Positions 41,692 through 50,640 of a stretch of 64,000 nucleotides of DNA are shown here, one piece after another. Source of the DNA: CAYREX01 sp964423505 (GTDB taxonomy: Bacteria; Fermentibacterota; Fermentibacteria; Fermentibacterales; JCC-6). Position 1 is the stretch's first letter. Each line of letters starts with the position of its first letter. The translations under genes and the position numbers were made by a program. The DNA lies in assembly GCA_964423505.1 (NCBI GenBank), contig CAYREX010000009.1, positions 43,708 through 107,707 on the forward strand, read 5' to 3'. The notes beneath the pieces are model-generated. The model had not been told where the DNA came from and did no database searches. It saw only the letters and a program-made list of their open reading frames with translations.

Positions 41692-42647
41692 CCCGGCAGC
41701 GCTCCCGTCACCAGACCGAGGAGAGCCTGCCTCGTCGGGATTCCGTTGTGGGCCTGTCTGAAGAAGATGGCCCCGGGGAGGCTGTCAACGTCCTCGGCTA
41801 TCTCGTCCACCCTCGGCAGGGGGTGCATTATCCGTACCCCGCTCCCTAGGAGGGAGACCGTCTCCTCCGTTATCCTGTAGCTGTGAGCCACGCTCTCGTA
41901 CTCCTGCGGGTCTCCGAACCGCTCCTTCTGTATCCTGGTCACGTAGAGCACGTCCAGACCCAGGTCCGCCGCCTGCTCCGGCTCCTTCATGCTCCGCCAG
42001 GTTATGCCCCCGGCATCGAGGTCGGCCAGTATCTGGTCCGGCATCTGCAGCGTTGGTGGGGAGATGAAGGTCATCTCCGCGCCGAAGTGGGAGAGGGCGT
42101 GGGCAAGCGAGTGGACCGTCCTGCCGTACTTGAGGTCGCCCATCATCCCTATGCGCAGGCCCTCCAGCGTCCCCAGGCTCTCGTGAATGGTGAAGAGGTC
42201 GAGGAAGGTCTGGGTCGGATGCTGGTTCGATCCGTCGCCGGCGTTTATCACCGGGACGTCCACCAGCTCCGAGGCCATCCTCGCCGCGCCCTCCACCGGG
42301 TGACGTATGACCATGATGTCGCAGTAGCCGGCGATGGTCCTGACCGTGTCCGAGAAGCTCTCCCCCTTGCTCTGCGAGGTCGCTCCCGGTCTGGCGAAGC
42401 CGACGACCGACCCGCCGGCCTGCACCACGGCCGACTCGAAGGAGAGCCTCGTCCTGGTGGAGGGCTCGAAGAAGAGGGAGGCCGCGGTGAAGCCGGAGAG
42501 GAAGTCGCGCCTCTCCATCGCCTTCACCATCCCGGTCGCCCTGACCAGCTCCATGAGCTCGTCGCTGGACATGTCACGTATGGATATGATGCTCCTGCCG
42601 AGGAAGGACGACAGAGGTGACCCCCAATCCCGCGAGAGGACCCGCAC
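41688..42647 (-). CDS. pyrB: Aspartate carbamoyltransferase catalytic subunit
   Basis: A 319-residue enzyme that joins carbamoyl phosphate and aspartate in the second step of pyrimidine synthesis. Motifs: FFEPSTRTRLSFESA for carbamoyl phosphate, QSKGESFSDTVRT (80s loop), INAGDGSNQHPTQTFLD, and HPLPRVDEI. The start is GTG 42647; the preceding sequence has no strong ribosome site, but FLGRSIISIRDMSSDEL must be included. A TATATA (42685-42690, minus) lies upstream. Confidence 0.94.
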   Translation of the reverse strand: MRVLSRDWGSPLSSFLGRSIISIRDMSSDELMELVRATGMVKAMERRDFLSGFTAASLFFEPSTRTRLSFESAVVQAGGSVVGFARPGATSQSKGESFSDTVRTIAGYCDIMVIRHPVEGAARMASELVDVPVINAGDGSNQHPTQTFLDLFTIHESLGTLEGLRIGMMGDLKYGRTVHSLAHALSHFGAEMTFISPPTLQMPDQILADLDAGGITWRSMKEPEQAADLGLDVLYVTRIQKERFGDPQEYESVAHSYRITEETVSLLGSGVRIMHPLPRVDEIAEDVDSLPGAIFFRQAHNGIPTRQALLGLVTGALPG

Positions 42648-42684
42648 CGCCGAAGGTCGCGTCCATGCGACGGCGGCCGGAGGA

Positions 42685-42690
42685 TATATA
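42685..42690 (-). promoter_or_regulatory. Possible -10 element for pyrBI
   Basis: On the minus strand TTGTATATATCC gives a TATATA -10 about 38 nt before the pyrB GTG. No clear -35, attenuator or PyrR-type element was found. Confidence 0.4.
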
Positions 42691-42728
42691 CAACCGGAGG
42701 CGGCCCGTTGCGACCCCCGTCGGAGCGC

Positions 42729-44017
42729 TCACTCCACCCGCCTGAGCAGCCTGGCGTGGCTGGTCCAGGGTCCGTCCACCCACGCGGTGTCGTCCACCAG
42801 GACCCAGCCGCCTCCGAGGCTCTGCAGGACCAGCCTGCCGAAGCCGGCCTGCCTGTCGATGAGGGCCAGGTCCAGCAGCACGACCGCCTCCGACGAGTGC
42901 TCGCCCAGCCTGATGCTGCCTGTCGTGGCCGGGGCCAGTCCCTGCTCAACGTACCCCAGCGAGGGATGCCTGCAGCACGGGACGAACCCGTCCGGGACCA
43001 GCGGCACCATGTCCCGCTCCAGGACGTACCGGACCGCCTCCCTCCCGGTGCGCAGCATGGAGACGTAGGCCAGGGTGGAGTCCGGCTGGTCCTCGTCCAC
43101 GCCGAAGAGCGCGGCAAGGCCGGTGAGAGGGATGAACGCGGCCGCAACCACCAGGCCTACCGGGCGGGGTCCGAGGCGGAGCGTGAGCACCAGCGAACCG
43201 ACCACGACGGCCGGATAGGCGGCGAAGGCGTACCTGAAGAAGACGAAGGGCTGGTCGTCCCTCGTGACGACGTCGAGGAGGGAGAGGAAGGCTATCATGC
43301 CCGCCACCGTCAGCAGCATGGCCAGGCCGACCCGCCTTCGCCGGGTCGAGGGTCCCGGCAACAGGAACGGCGTCGCCAGGCCGAGGAGCAGCAGGAAGAC
43401 CCATCTGAGCTGCGGGACCGCTCCGGTCACCGCAAGCAGCGCCGCGCCTGGGAGCACCAGCCCCGGCCGGTACCTCCGGAGGGCGAGATGGGCCGCGCCG
43501 GCCGAGACCGGGAGCCACCTGAAGTCGGCGGCCAGGAGGTGGCTGCCGTAGTGCAGCACCTGCTCGGGGACCCTCGCGAGCGTGTACCCGCCGCCGGGAC
43601 CGATGGAGTGGGTCGGGGTCATGAGGAACCCGCTGCCGAGATGACGCCGGCGGTCCTCCCCCCGAGGAGCCTGCCCAGCCTCCAGGCCCCCATGAGGGCC
43701 ATCGCGGTGGCTATTGCTGGCAGCAGGTGTACCGTCCAGACCGTGTCGCCCGCCGTCCTCATGACGACGGCCCAGAGCCAGAAGAAGAGCGCCGGGTGCC
43801 CCATGCAGCTCTCTCCTCTCAGGTCACCGCGGGGGATCGGCGTCAGGCCGTTCTCCGCCATCCACCTGGCGCTCCTGTAGCCGTAGCCGAGCGCGTCCCT
43901 GTAGACCGGCATGGTGCCGAAGACGGTGACGTACAGAACCGCCGTCAAGAGCAGCACGGCCAGGGCGGCGGCGGAGTCCGTCCGGTCCCAGCCGCGGGGG
44001 GTCGCGGCGGTGGTCAG
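42729..44017 (-). pseudogene. GT39-like paralogue B broken by internal deletion and frameshift
   Basis: Two overlapping frames make up one damaged gene. The 5' piece (44017-43619) carries MPVYRDALGYGYRSARWM and MGHPALFFWLWAVVMR and stops at GVISAAGSS. The 3' piece (from 43622) resumes with GFLMTPTHSIGPGGG and continues for about 295 residues. Against paralogue C, about 97 residues between SAA and GYFLEPSHT are missing, and the frame differs across the join. The 5' piece seems to start at CTG 44017, which overlaps the upstream stop and has AGGGAG 6 nt before. The 3' piece has no ribosome site, so a functional split pair is unlikely but not excluded. Confidence 0.65.
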
Positions 44018-45615
44018 GGAGGGCTCCCTGTGAGCCGGAGGCAGGCCGTGCGCAGCTCCCCGGTCACCCAGCTGGTGTCCGGCTCCAGCTTCACCCATGG
44101 AGGCACGTGATCGAAGAGGAAGTCGAAGAAGGCATCGTCTCCCAGGAAGGCCAGGTCGAGGACGCAGTTTGACAGACCCTCCTCCAGGTGGTCCCATTCC
44201 TTGCCGACGCTCACCATCGGGAGCGGCTCGTCGGTGAACCCGACGGCCGGCTCGCGGTAGGCGGTGACCATCGGCTCCGGCACTATGACGCGGTCGTACC
44301 TGGCTGCTGCCCAGCTGCCGGCCGCCCTCGCCTGCTCCAGGGCCGTGATGACTCCCGCCGGTGTGGCGTCCGGCTGGCCGGGCAGCACCTCGGTGCCGGA
44401 TATGCCGGTCGCCGCTGCGAAGACCGCGGCGGCGAGGGCGGCAGGCAGGCGGGGCAGGTGTCGGACCACCGGCATCAGAAGGAGCAGCATCAGCACCGGG
44501 TAGACCCCCATGAAGTGCCGGTAGAACTCGAAGGTCATGCCGCCGCCCGTGAGGGTGAAGATGGAGGCCATGAGAAGCAGCATGAGCAGCACGTAGGAGC
44601 CCATCAGCAGCACCGGGCCGTCAGGCCATCTGCCGGCCCGGAGCAGCAGGGCGACGCAGATCGCGAGGAGTGACAGGAGGTATGCCGCCTGCATGCCCGG
44701 CAGGAGGGCGAGCGCGGCGACGACGGCGGCGGCCGGGATTGCCAGTCGGAGTCCGAGCAGACCCCTGCCGGCCGCCACCACCCCGACCAGGGCGGGGAAC
44801 CACCTGTACCCCCTCCCGAAGAGGTGCCAGCCGAAGTACTGCAGCCTCCTCAGTATGCTGCCGAGCGGGTTTCCCACCCCGCCACGGGGCGTGTGCGACG
44901 GCTCCAGGAAGTAGCCTATGGTCAGCAGGCTGGCCAGTCCGTTCAGGACGAGGACCAGGACCGGCGATGCCGCTGCCAGAAGCCGGAGCGGCCTTCGAAG
45001 GCCGTTCTCCCTCAGCTCCACGAGGAGGAGGGCGCCTGCGAGGACCAGCGTCTGCTCCCTCATGGCCACCGAGAGCCAGCAGAGGGCGACGGCGGGGAGC
45101 AGGCGTCCCTGCAGACGAACGTGTATGGACCATACGGATGCCGCCGCGGCGGCGGAGAGCGGGAGCACCCGGAACCCCTGGGCCAGGAAGAGCGGGCTCG
45201 CCATCAGCGCCGCCGCGGAGGCCATCCCCAGGGCCGGGCCGCCGAGCCTCCTGCCCAGCCTCCAGGTCCCGAGCAGGGCCAGCCATACGGAGAGGGCCGG
45301 CAGCAGGTGCGCGGTGGTCACCGTGTTGCCCAGGACACGCATCAGGACAGCCCAGAGCCAGAAGAACAGTGCGGGATGACCCATCGCCCTCTCCCCGCGC
45401 TCCTCCCCTGCCGGGAAGGGGGTCAGGCCGTTGTTCTCCATCCACCTGGCGCTGGCGTATCCGTACCCGAGGCCGTCTCCGTACACCGGCATGCTCCCGA
45501 ACCAGGCGAGGAAGAGCGCGACGACGACCGCGAGCGAAGCCAGGGCGAAGAGCAGGTCCCGCCGGTCGAGGTCGCCGTCCCCGCCGGAGCTGCCGAAGGG
45601 CGGCCGGCTACCCAT
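44014..45615 (-). CDS. GT39-like membrane glycosyltransferase, paralogue C
   Basis: A 533-residue protein with about 11 membrane helices, a first outer loop MPVYGDGLGYGYASARWM and AMGHPALFFWLWAVLMRVLG. It is the intact relative of the broken gene downstream and of the gene at 39630. The end is a soluble domain of about 130 residues. ATG 45615 is chosen because it overlaps the end of the PTS-like gene by 8 nt and begins MGSRPPFGSSGG; an earlier ATG at 45669 would lie deep in that gene. Probably transfers a lipid-linked sugar outside the membrane. Confidence 0.75.
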   Translation of the reverse strand: MGSRPPFGSSGGDGDLDRRDLLFALASLAVVVALFLAWFGSMPVYGDGLGYGYASARWMENNGLTPFPAGEERGERAMGHPALFFWLWAVLMRVLGNTVTTAHLLPALSVWLALLGTWRLGRRLGGPALGMASAAALMASPLFLAQGFRVLPLSAAAAASVWSIHVRLQGRLLPAVALCWLSVAMREQTLVLAGALLLVELRENGLRRPLRLLAAASPVLVLVLNGLASLLTIGYFLEPSHTPRGGVGNPLGSILRRLQYFGWHLFGRGYRWFPALVGVVAAGRGLLGLRLAIPAAAVVAALALLPGMQAAYLLSLLAICVALLLRAGRWPDGPVLLMGSYVLLMLLLMASIFTLTGGGMTFEFYRHFMGVYPVLMLLLLMPVVRHLPRLPAALAAAVFAAATGISGTEVLPGQPDATPAGVITALEQARAAGSWAAARYDRVIVPEPMVTAYREPAVGFTDEPLPMVSVGKEWDHLEEGLSNCVLDLAFLGDDAFFDFLFDHVPPWVKLEPDTSWVTGELRTACLRLTGSPP

Positions 45616-46321
45616 TCCGGTCCAGTACCACGGACTCCGCCCTGGAGAGAGCATCGAGGGCATCCTCATCCGCCTCGGCGGCTATCAGCTCCTCGACCAG
45701 GCCGTCCCGGAGCATCCGGGCCAGCCTCGCAAGCACGTGCAGGTGTGCCTCGGGGTCACGGAAGGCCAGCAGGAAGAAGAGGGAGGTAAGCACGCCGGTG
45801 GAGGCTCCGAAGGGTATCGGCCTGGTCGGCCGGGCCAGGAGCAGCACGTCGTCCTCCAGGTAGAGCCTCTCGTCGCTGAGCGGGTGGGGGAAGGCGACCC
45901 TCTCGACGGTAGCGGTGCTGGACCGCTCCTCCCGCTCCTCCAGGAGCCGGAGCAGCAGCGCCTCGTCGTAGACGCGGCCGGTATCGCAGGCGAGACCGGC
46001 CAGCCTGCGCAGCATGGAGGGCCTGGTGTTCGCGGCGACGCCCAGGTGGGCACCGCAGGCGTCGACCATGGGAGCGACCAGCATGCCGGAGGGGTCCAGC
46101 CCGGAGCTCTGGGCGGTGGCCATGCCCATCTCGGATAGCCTGGCGGTTGCCAGCTCCCCCAGCTCCGACTCGAGCGCCCTGACCACGTCGTCCCGGTGGT
46201 AGTGGGGTACGCCTCGGACCGGGGTCGCACGCAGGCAGCTGCGGCTGAGCATGCGCTCGACCTCCCTGGCGGAGAGACCCAGTCTCCGGGTCACCTCCTC
46301 CAGGGTAACCAGTTTCCTCAT
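45608..46321 (-). CDS. PtsN-like EIIA domain with N-terminal helix-turn-helix
   Basis: A 237-residue protein. Residues 1-50 are a MerR/excisionase-like DNA-binding motif (VTLEEVTRRLGLSAREVERM, then VPHYHRDDV). Residues 85-230 match the PTS EIIA type-2 (PtsN) domain; the phospho-accepting His is in VERVAFPHPLS, where PtsN has AIPH. HVLARLARMLRDGLVEELI is the conserved C-terminal helix. This combination suggests a phosphorylation-responsive regulator rather than a sugar transporter part. No EI, HPr or EIIB/C lies in the window. It is coupled to the transferase downstream. Confidence 0.78.
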   Translation of the reverse strand: MRKLVTLEEVTRRLGLSAREVERMLSRSCLRATPVRGVPHYHRDDVVRALESELGELATARLSEMGMATAQSSGLDPSGMLVAPMVDACGAHLGVAANTRPSMLRRLAGLACDTGRVYDEALLLRLLEEREERSSTATVERVAFPHPLSDERLYLEDDVLLLARPTRPIPFGASTGVLTSLFFLLAFRDPEAHLHVLARLARMLRDGLVEELIAAEADEDALDALSRAESVVLDRNG

Positions 46322-46363
46322 GATGCACCTCGGGCAGGCTATCGCCGACGACGTCGGCTGGTA

Positions 46364-46369
46364 TATACT
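46364..46369 (+). promoter_or_regulatory. Possible -10 element for pepT
   Basis: TATACT lies 29 nt before the pepT ATG, within an AT-rich patch between divergent genes; the minus strand of the same patch reads TAGAGT (46367-46372). No good -35 hexamers. Confidence 0.38.
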
Positions 46370-46398
46370 CTACGCCTGACAGTCCTGAAAGGAGCGCG

Positions 46399-47646
46399 AT
46401 GAACGACCTTGCTGCACGTTTCCTCAGATACGCCCGGGTGGGAACCGCCTCCGATCCCGGGTCCGGCTCCAGCCCCTCCACCAGGTGCCAGCTCGACTTC
46501 CTGCGGAGCCTCGCCCCGGAGCTCCTGGAGGCGGGCGCGACCGAAGTGGAGCTGGACGAGACCGGGACCCTCTACGCCACGGTCCCCGGTGGCTCCGGGA
46601 CCGAGACCGTTGCCCTGCTGGCCCATGTCGACACTTCGCCTGAGGCCCCGGGAGAGGGAGTGGAGCCCCGGATGCACGAGGGCTGGGACGGCCGGCCGAT
46701 AGACCTGGGGGAAGGACAGGTCATAGACCCTGATGAGACCGAGGACATGCTCCGCTACAGGGGGGGCACCATTATCACCTCTGGAGGCGATACCCTTCTC
46801 GGGGCGGACGACAAGGCCGGCGTGGCGGTCATCGTCGAGGCATGCAGGCTGCTGGCCGGCGACCCCGGTCTCGCGAGACCGAGGCTCAGGATAGCCCTCA
46901 CCACCGACGAGGAGATCGGCAGGGGAGTGGACGGGCTGGACGTCGAGCGTCTCGGTGCCGACTTCGCCTATACCGTGGACGGCGGCCCACTGGGCAGGAT
47001 AGACACCATGACCTTCAACGCCTGGTCGCTGCTCTGGCGGGTCCGCGGGCGGGAGGTCCATCCCGGGCATGCCCACGGGATAATGGTCAGCGCATTGCGG
47101 GTACTGGGAAGCATCGTCTCCATGCTCCCGGCGGAGGAGATGCCCGAGAACACCAGGGGCATGGAGGGCTACGACTTCCCGATGTCCCTCAGGGCGACCG
47201 TCGCCGAGGGGGAGCTGAAGCACATGCTGAGGGACTTCACCGAGGAGGGCATGCGCTCCCGTCTGGCCAGGGCGGAGGCGCTTCGCGAGGCGGTCCGCGC
47301 CCTCTACCCCGGTGCGGAGGTCGAGCTCGAGGCCAAGGAGCAGTACAGGAACCCCCACTCGGTCATCAACAGGGACCGCAGGCTGGTCGACTGCGCCATC
47401 GAGGGCAGCCGCAGGGCCGGATTCGATCCGGTCGAGACCAGCATAAGGGGCGGGACCGACGGCTCGAGGCTCTCCTTTATGGGTGTCCCTACGGTCAACC
47501 TCCCAACCGGGGGGGAGATGTTCCACTCGAGGAGGGAGTGGATAGCGGTCGAGGGGCTCCAGGGTTCCCTGGACACCCTCATGGCGACGCTGGCCGCATG
47601 GGATGGCGAAGGCTCGGGAGACCCCTTGCCGACAGGTTCGGAATAG
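46399..47646 (+). CDS. pepT: Peptidase T (tripeptidase, M20)
   Basis: A 415-residue zinc aminopeptidase that releases N-terminal residues from tripeptides in the cytosol. Metal ligands appear in LLAHVDTS, LLGADDKAG, TTDEEIGRG, the Asp of TVDGGPLG and MFHSRREW; the dimerisation domain has GREVHPGHAHG. Length is normal for PepT. The ATG has AAAGGAGCG upstream. With PepD and the secreted carboxypeptidase it indicates growth on peptides. Confidence 0.93.
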   Translation: MNDLAARFLRYARVGTASDPGSGSSPSTRCQLDFLRSLAPELLEAGATEVELDETGTLYATVPGGSGTETVALLAHVDTSPEAPGEGVEPRMHEGWDGRPIDLGEGQVIDPDETEDMLRYRGGTIITSGGDTLLGADDKAGVAVIVEACRLLAGDPGLARPRLRIALTTDEEIGRGVDGLDVERLGADFAYTVDGGPLGRIDTMTFNAWSLLWRVRGREVHPGHAHGIMVSALRVLGSIVSMLPAEEMPENTRGMEGYDFPMSLRATVAEGELKHMLRDFTEEGMRSRLARAEALREAVRALYPGAEVELEAKEQYRNPHSVINRDRRLVDCAIEGSRRAGFDPVETSIRGGTDGSRLSFMGVPTVNLPTGGEMFHSRREWIAVEGLQGSLDTLMATLAAWDGEGSGDPLPTGSE

Positions 47647-47691
47647 TGCAAAGTTAGATTAAAGGGGAGAGGGTAGACGGGAGGAACAGGC

Positions 47692-48321
47692 TTGAGAGCT
47701 GTGATTCTTCTCCTGGCTCTGGCAGGCTCCACTCTGATGGCCCAGCCCGGCGCCGGTGAGCCGCCCTCCGCGTCTTCCCCGGACGCCGCGCCGGGCTCCC
47801 CGCCCGCAGACACCCTGCCACCGGACTCCCTGCCCGCCGACACCCTGCAGGCCGCCACCATCACGCCTTCAACCAGGCCCGAGGAGCCGGAGGCGCTCCT
47901 CCAGACCTTCTTCGCCGCTCTGAGGGCCGGAGAGGGGGAGACCGTCGTGGCGCTGGCCTCGGAGGAGCTCCTCGAGAGCGTCGGCGTCATGCTGGACGGG
48001 CTGAAGGAGAGCCTGGAGGACGACCCCGACGCTGTGCTCTCGAGGCTCAGGTCTGCCGGCTACTCGGCCGGGCTCGAGGAGATGGAGGACTGGACGCCGG
48101 AGGAGTACCTGGCGGCTACCGTCGAGGTGCCCTACATGACTGCGAGGTACGCGGTCTACGAGATGTCCGTCGAGTCGGTCGAGGAGGGAGGGAGGAGCGC
48201 CGTCGCCAGCCTGGTCTTCACCACCGCCGGCGGCGCCGAGATACCGTTCGAGGCAACCCTCAACAGGAGCGACGGGCTGTGGTGGGTCTCCGGCTTCATG
48301 GGCCTCAGCAGCTTCCCCTGA
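47692..48321 (+). CDS. Secreted hypothetical protein with Pro-rich linker
   Basis: A 209-residue exported protein: signal peptide (MRAVILLLALAGSTLMA), a Pro/Asp/Ser-rich linker with repeated DTLPPDSLPADTLQ text to residue 60, and a C-terminal alpha+beta domain (LLQTFFAALRAGEGETVVAL ... NRSDGLWWVSGF) resembling NTF2-like DUF4878 proteins. TTG 47692 has GGGAGGAA upstream. No active-site residues identified. Stops 6 nt from a convergent gene. Confidence 0.65.
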   Translation: MRAVILLLALAGSTLMAQPGAGEPPSASSPDAAPGSPPADTLPPDSLPADTLQAATITPSTRPEEPEALLQTFFAALRAGEGETVVALASEELLESVGVMLDGLKESLEDDPDAVLSRLRSAGYSAGLEEMEDWTPEEYLAATVEVPYMTARYAVYEMSVESVEEGGRSAVASLVFTTAGGAEIPFEATLNRSDGLWWVSGFMGLSSFP

Positions 48322-48327
48322 TGCCGG

Positions 48328-49359
48328 TCAGACCTTCCTGACCTCTTCCCGAGCCCCCTGCGAGAGCTCCGGACAACCGGCGCAGCTCCCCTCCATGACG
48401 CCCCTGGCGAGCCTCTCCCGCAGAGCCTCGTAGGCCTCTCCGCGCCACACCTCGTCGAAGCCGCAGGCGGAGAGGTCCCCCAGAGGTTCCGCGAGGTTCC
48501 AGTACGGGCACGGGTTCACCAGGCCGTCCGGGTCTATGTAGACCCAGCTCCCCACGTACCTGCAGCCTTCCGCCCCGGGCCCTTCGGCCCCGGTTGCGGG
48601 GGCGTTCAGCACGATGCCCCTGTCCGAAGCCCTAAGCCGGGCCTCCGACAGCGCCTCCGCGTAGCGGGGGTCCTCCGTCTCCACCGTGGCGCCGGCCATG
48701 TCGAGCCCCTCGTAGGGGACCAGGAGCTCCGCACCCACCGAGACGGCTCCCAGGTCCGCCGCCATGTCGACAATGTCCGGGAGCTCACCCAGGTTCAGGT
48801 CCTGCAGCGTGACGCTGAGGGATACCATGGGGAACCGCCTCCGGCGGGCGTCCCGCCCGGCGACAAGCATCCGTATGCCCTCCTTCGTCCGCTCGAGGTC
48901 GGCGCCGCCGCGTATGCGGGCGTGCGTCTGCGGACGCGCGCCGTCGACGGAGACGAATAGCGAGGTAGGAGGGTGCCGCAGCAGCATGTCCACCGCACCG
49001 CCGTCAAGCAGGGTTCCGTTGGTGACCAGCTCCCTCACCGGGACGTCCGCCCTGCGGAGGTCCGCCAGGTGGTCCTCCAGCGCGGGGTTCATGAAGGGCT
49101 CGGCTCCGCAGGAGAGGCCGACCGTGCGGGCCAGGGGGAAGACCTCCGCAACCAGCTTCCGCCAGAGCCCGGGGGACATCTCCGTCCACTTCCTGTCGGG
49201 GTCCCGGTCGGAGAGGCGCATGGGACACATCCTGCACCGGAGGTTGCACCTGTTCGTGGTGTCCATCCGGACGGTGAGGAAGCGGCCGGACCTCGGCCTG
49301 ACCCAGGGGAAGCGTGTCGAGCGCATAAGGTACCTGGACAGCAGCGCCCTCAGGCCCAT
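48328..49359 (-). CDS. Radical SAM protein with SPASM-like C-terminus
   Basis: A 343-residue protein with the radical SAM motif CNLRCRMC near residue 38 and the GGE-like LSCGAEPFMNP. The C-terminal part holds several cysteines (EGCRYVG, VNPCPYWN, GSCAGCPEL), as in SPASM domains that bind extra [4Fe-4S] clusters, for example anaerobic sulfatase maturases and peptide-modifying enzymes. YIDPDGLVNPCPYWNLAEPLG is a typical SPASM sentence. No precursor peptide or sulfatase is adjacent. The N-terminus is basic. Confidence 0.82.
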   Translation of the reverse strand: MGLRALLSRYLMRSTRFPWVRPRSGRFLTVRMDTTNRCNLRCRMCPMRLSDRDPDRKWTEMSPGLWRKLVAEVFPLARTVGLSCGAEPFMNPALEDHLADLRRADVPVRELVTNGTLLDGGAVDMLLRHPPTSLFVSVDGARPQTHARIRGGADLERTKEGIRMLVAGRDARRRRFPMVSLSVTLQDLNLGELPDIVDMAADLGAVSVGAELLVPYEGLDMAGATVETEDPRYAEALSEARLRASDRGIVLNAPATGAEGPGAEGCRYVGSWVYIDPDGLVNPCPYWNLAEPLGDLSACGFDEVWRGEAYEALRERLARGVMEGSCAGCPELSQGAREEVRKV

Positions 49360-49410
49360 CGGTCAACACCTCCCTCGGACTCGAGGTTAGTCCCGCAGCC
49401 GGGGTTCCGT

Positions 49411-49416
49411 TATAAT
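49411..49416 (+). promoter_or_regulatory. Probable -10 element for the OsmC-PepD-DUF4954 run
   Basis: A perfect TATAAT lies 50 nt before the OsmC ATG. A poor TTAGTC stands 18 nt upstream, so a factor or extended contact may be needed. Confidence 0.5.
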
Positions 49417-49465
49417 CCAAGCTCGAATCTGAGGGATTCACCCGCCAGTCGCAACGGAGGGTTCG

Positions 49466-49903
49466 ATGGGTTCTGTCAGCAGAGCGGAATGGCTAGGTGG
49501 GCTCACCTTCGCGGTCGAGCAGGACGGTCACAGGTTCGTCATAGACGGACCGGAGGAGTTCGGCGGGAGGGACCTCGGCCCCAGGCCGAAGAACCTCCTC
49601 CTGACCGCGCTCATAGGATGCACGGGCATGGACGTTGTCTCCATACTGGACAAGATGAGGGTGAGCGGCTTCGAGCTCAGGCTCACCGCCGACGGAGAGC
49701 TGACACCGGAGCACCCGGTCCACTTCTCCTCCATCAACGTCGAGTTCCGCTTCAGGGGCAACGACCTGCCCAGGGAGAAGCTGGAGAAGGCCGTCAACCT
49801 GTCGCGGGAGCGGTACTGCGGAGTCTCGCGTATGCTCGGGGAGGCGGCGGAGCTCAGCTACCGGGTCGTGGTAGAGGAGGCGCCGCCGGAAGAGCCGATA
49901 TGA
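49466..49903 (+). CDS. OsmC-like peroxidase family protein
   Basis: A 145-residue protein of the OsmC/Ohr fold, which reduces organic hydroperoxides by a thiol mechanism or acts as a redox protein. Both conserved cysteines are present: C52 in ALIGCTGMDVVSIL and C118 in SRERYCGVSRML. PRPKNLLLTAL is the usual core motif. The spacing is closer to YhfA-like OsmC than to Ohr. CGGAGGG lies upstream of the ATG. Its stop overlaps the next ATG. Confidence 0.88.
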   Translation: MGSVSRAEWLGGLTFAVEQDGHRFVIDGPEEFGGRDLGPRPKNLLLTALIGCTGMDVVSILDKMRVSGFELRLTADGELTPEHPVHFSSINVEFRFRGNDLPREKLEKAVNLSRERYCGVSRMLGEAAELSYRVVVEEAPPEEPI

Positions 49904-50640
49904 TGGCCCGGGTCCTCCTGCTCGACTACTCGGTCGACCGGAGCGAGGCCCCCCTCTTCTCGCGCTGGCTGCCGGAGAGCACGGAGACCGAGACCGCCTT
50001 CGTGCACTTCGGTGAGCCAATCCCGGATCCCGCCCCCTTCACCCATGTGATGCACACCGGGTCCAGCCTGACCGTATGCCGTGACGCACCCTTCGTCCCG
50101 GAGGCGGCGGAGGCCATCCGCAGGTGCGCCGATCTGGGTATCCCGCAGCTGGGCGTCTGCTACGGCCACCAGCTCCTCTGCCGGGTACTGGTTGGCGCCG
50201 GCGCCGTCAGGAGATGTCCCTGCGGGATAGAGGCCGGCTGGCTGCCGGTCAGGAGCGTCGGCCCCGGCCTCTCCATCCCCGGCTGCTCGCCGGAGTTCAC
50301 GGTGCTGCAGTCCCACTTCGACGAGGTGGTGGAGCTCCCGCCCGGCTCCGAGCTGGTGATGACCGGGGAGCATTCCCGGGTACAGGGCTTCGTCAACCGT
50401 GCTCTCGGCCTGTTCGGCATGCAGTTCCACCCGGAGTTCGACCGGGAATCGGGCAACACCTTGTTCAGACGGGAGCGGGAGATGCTGGAGGGGGAGGGAC
50501 TGGACGTAGACCGTATGCTTCTCTCCGGCCCCTCGCTGGACGCGGGGCGAGTCTTCTTCCATCACTTCCTGGCCGGCTTCGAGCCGACCAAGGCCCGCGA
50601 CTTCTGCCCGGGAGAGAGAGAGAGGGAGGTCCGAGCATGA
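49900..50640 (+). CDS. Class I glutamine amidotransferase-like protein
   Basis: A 246-residue protein with the GATase triad: C87 in GVCYGHQL, H177 and E179 in MQFHPEFD. It stands alone without a synthetase domain, like the stand-alone GuaA-like amidases. The substrate is unknown; it could hydrolyse gamma-glutamyl or peptide bonds, which would fit its peptidase neighbours. Two ATGs in tandem (49900 and 49903) both overlap the OsmC stop. Its stop overlaps the pepD ATG (ATGA). Confidence 0.82.
   Translation: MMARVLLLDYSVDRSEAPLFSRWLPESTETETAFVHFGEPIPDPAPFTHVMHTGSSLTVCRDAPFVPEAAEAIRRCADLGIPQLGVCYGHQLLCRVLVGAGAVRRCPCGIEAGWLPVRSVGPGLSIPGCSPEFTVLQSHFDEVVELPPGSELVMTGEHSRVQGFVNRALGLFGMQFHPEFDRESGNTLFRREREMLEGEGLDVDRMLLSGPSLDAGRVFFHHFLAGFEPTKARDFCPGEREREVRA

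Noticed and set aside
38245..46321. Prophage or genomic island around the minus-strand block
   Set aside because: No integrase, transposase, tRNA-flanking repeats or change of codon use; genes are housekeeping or glycan-related.
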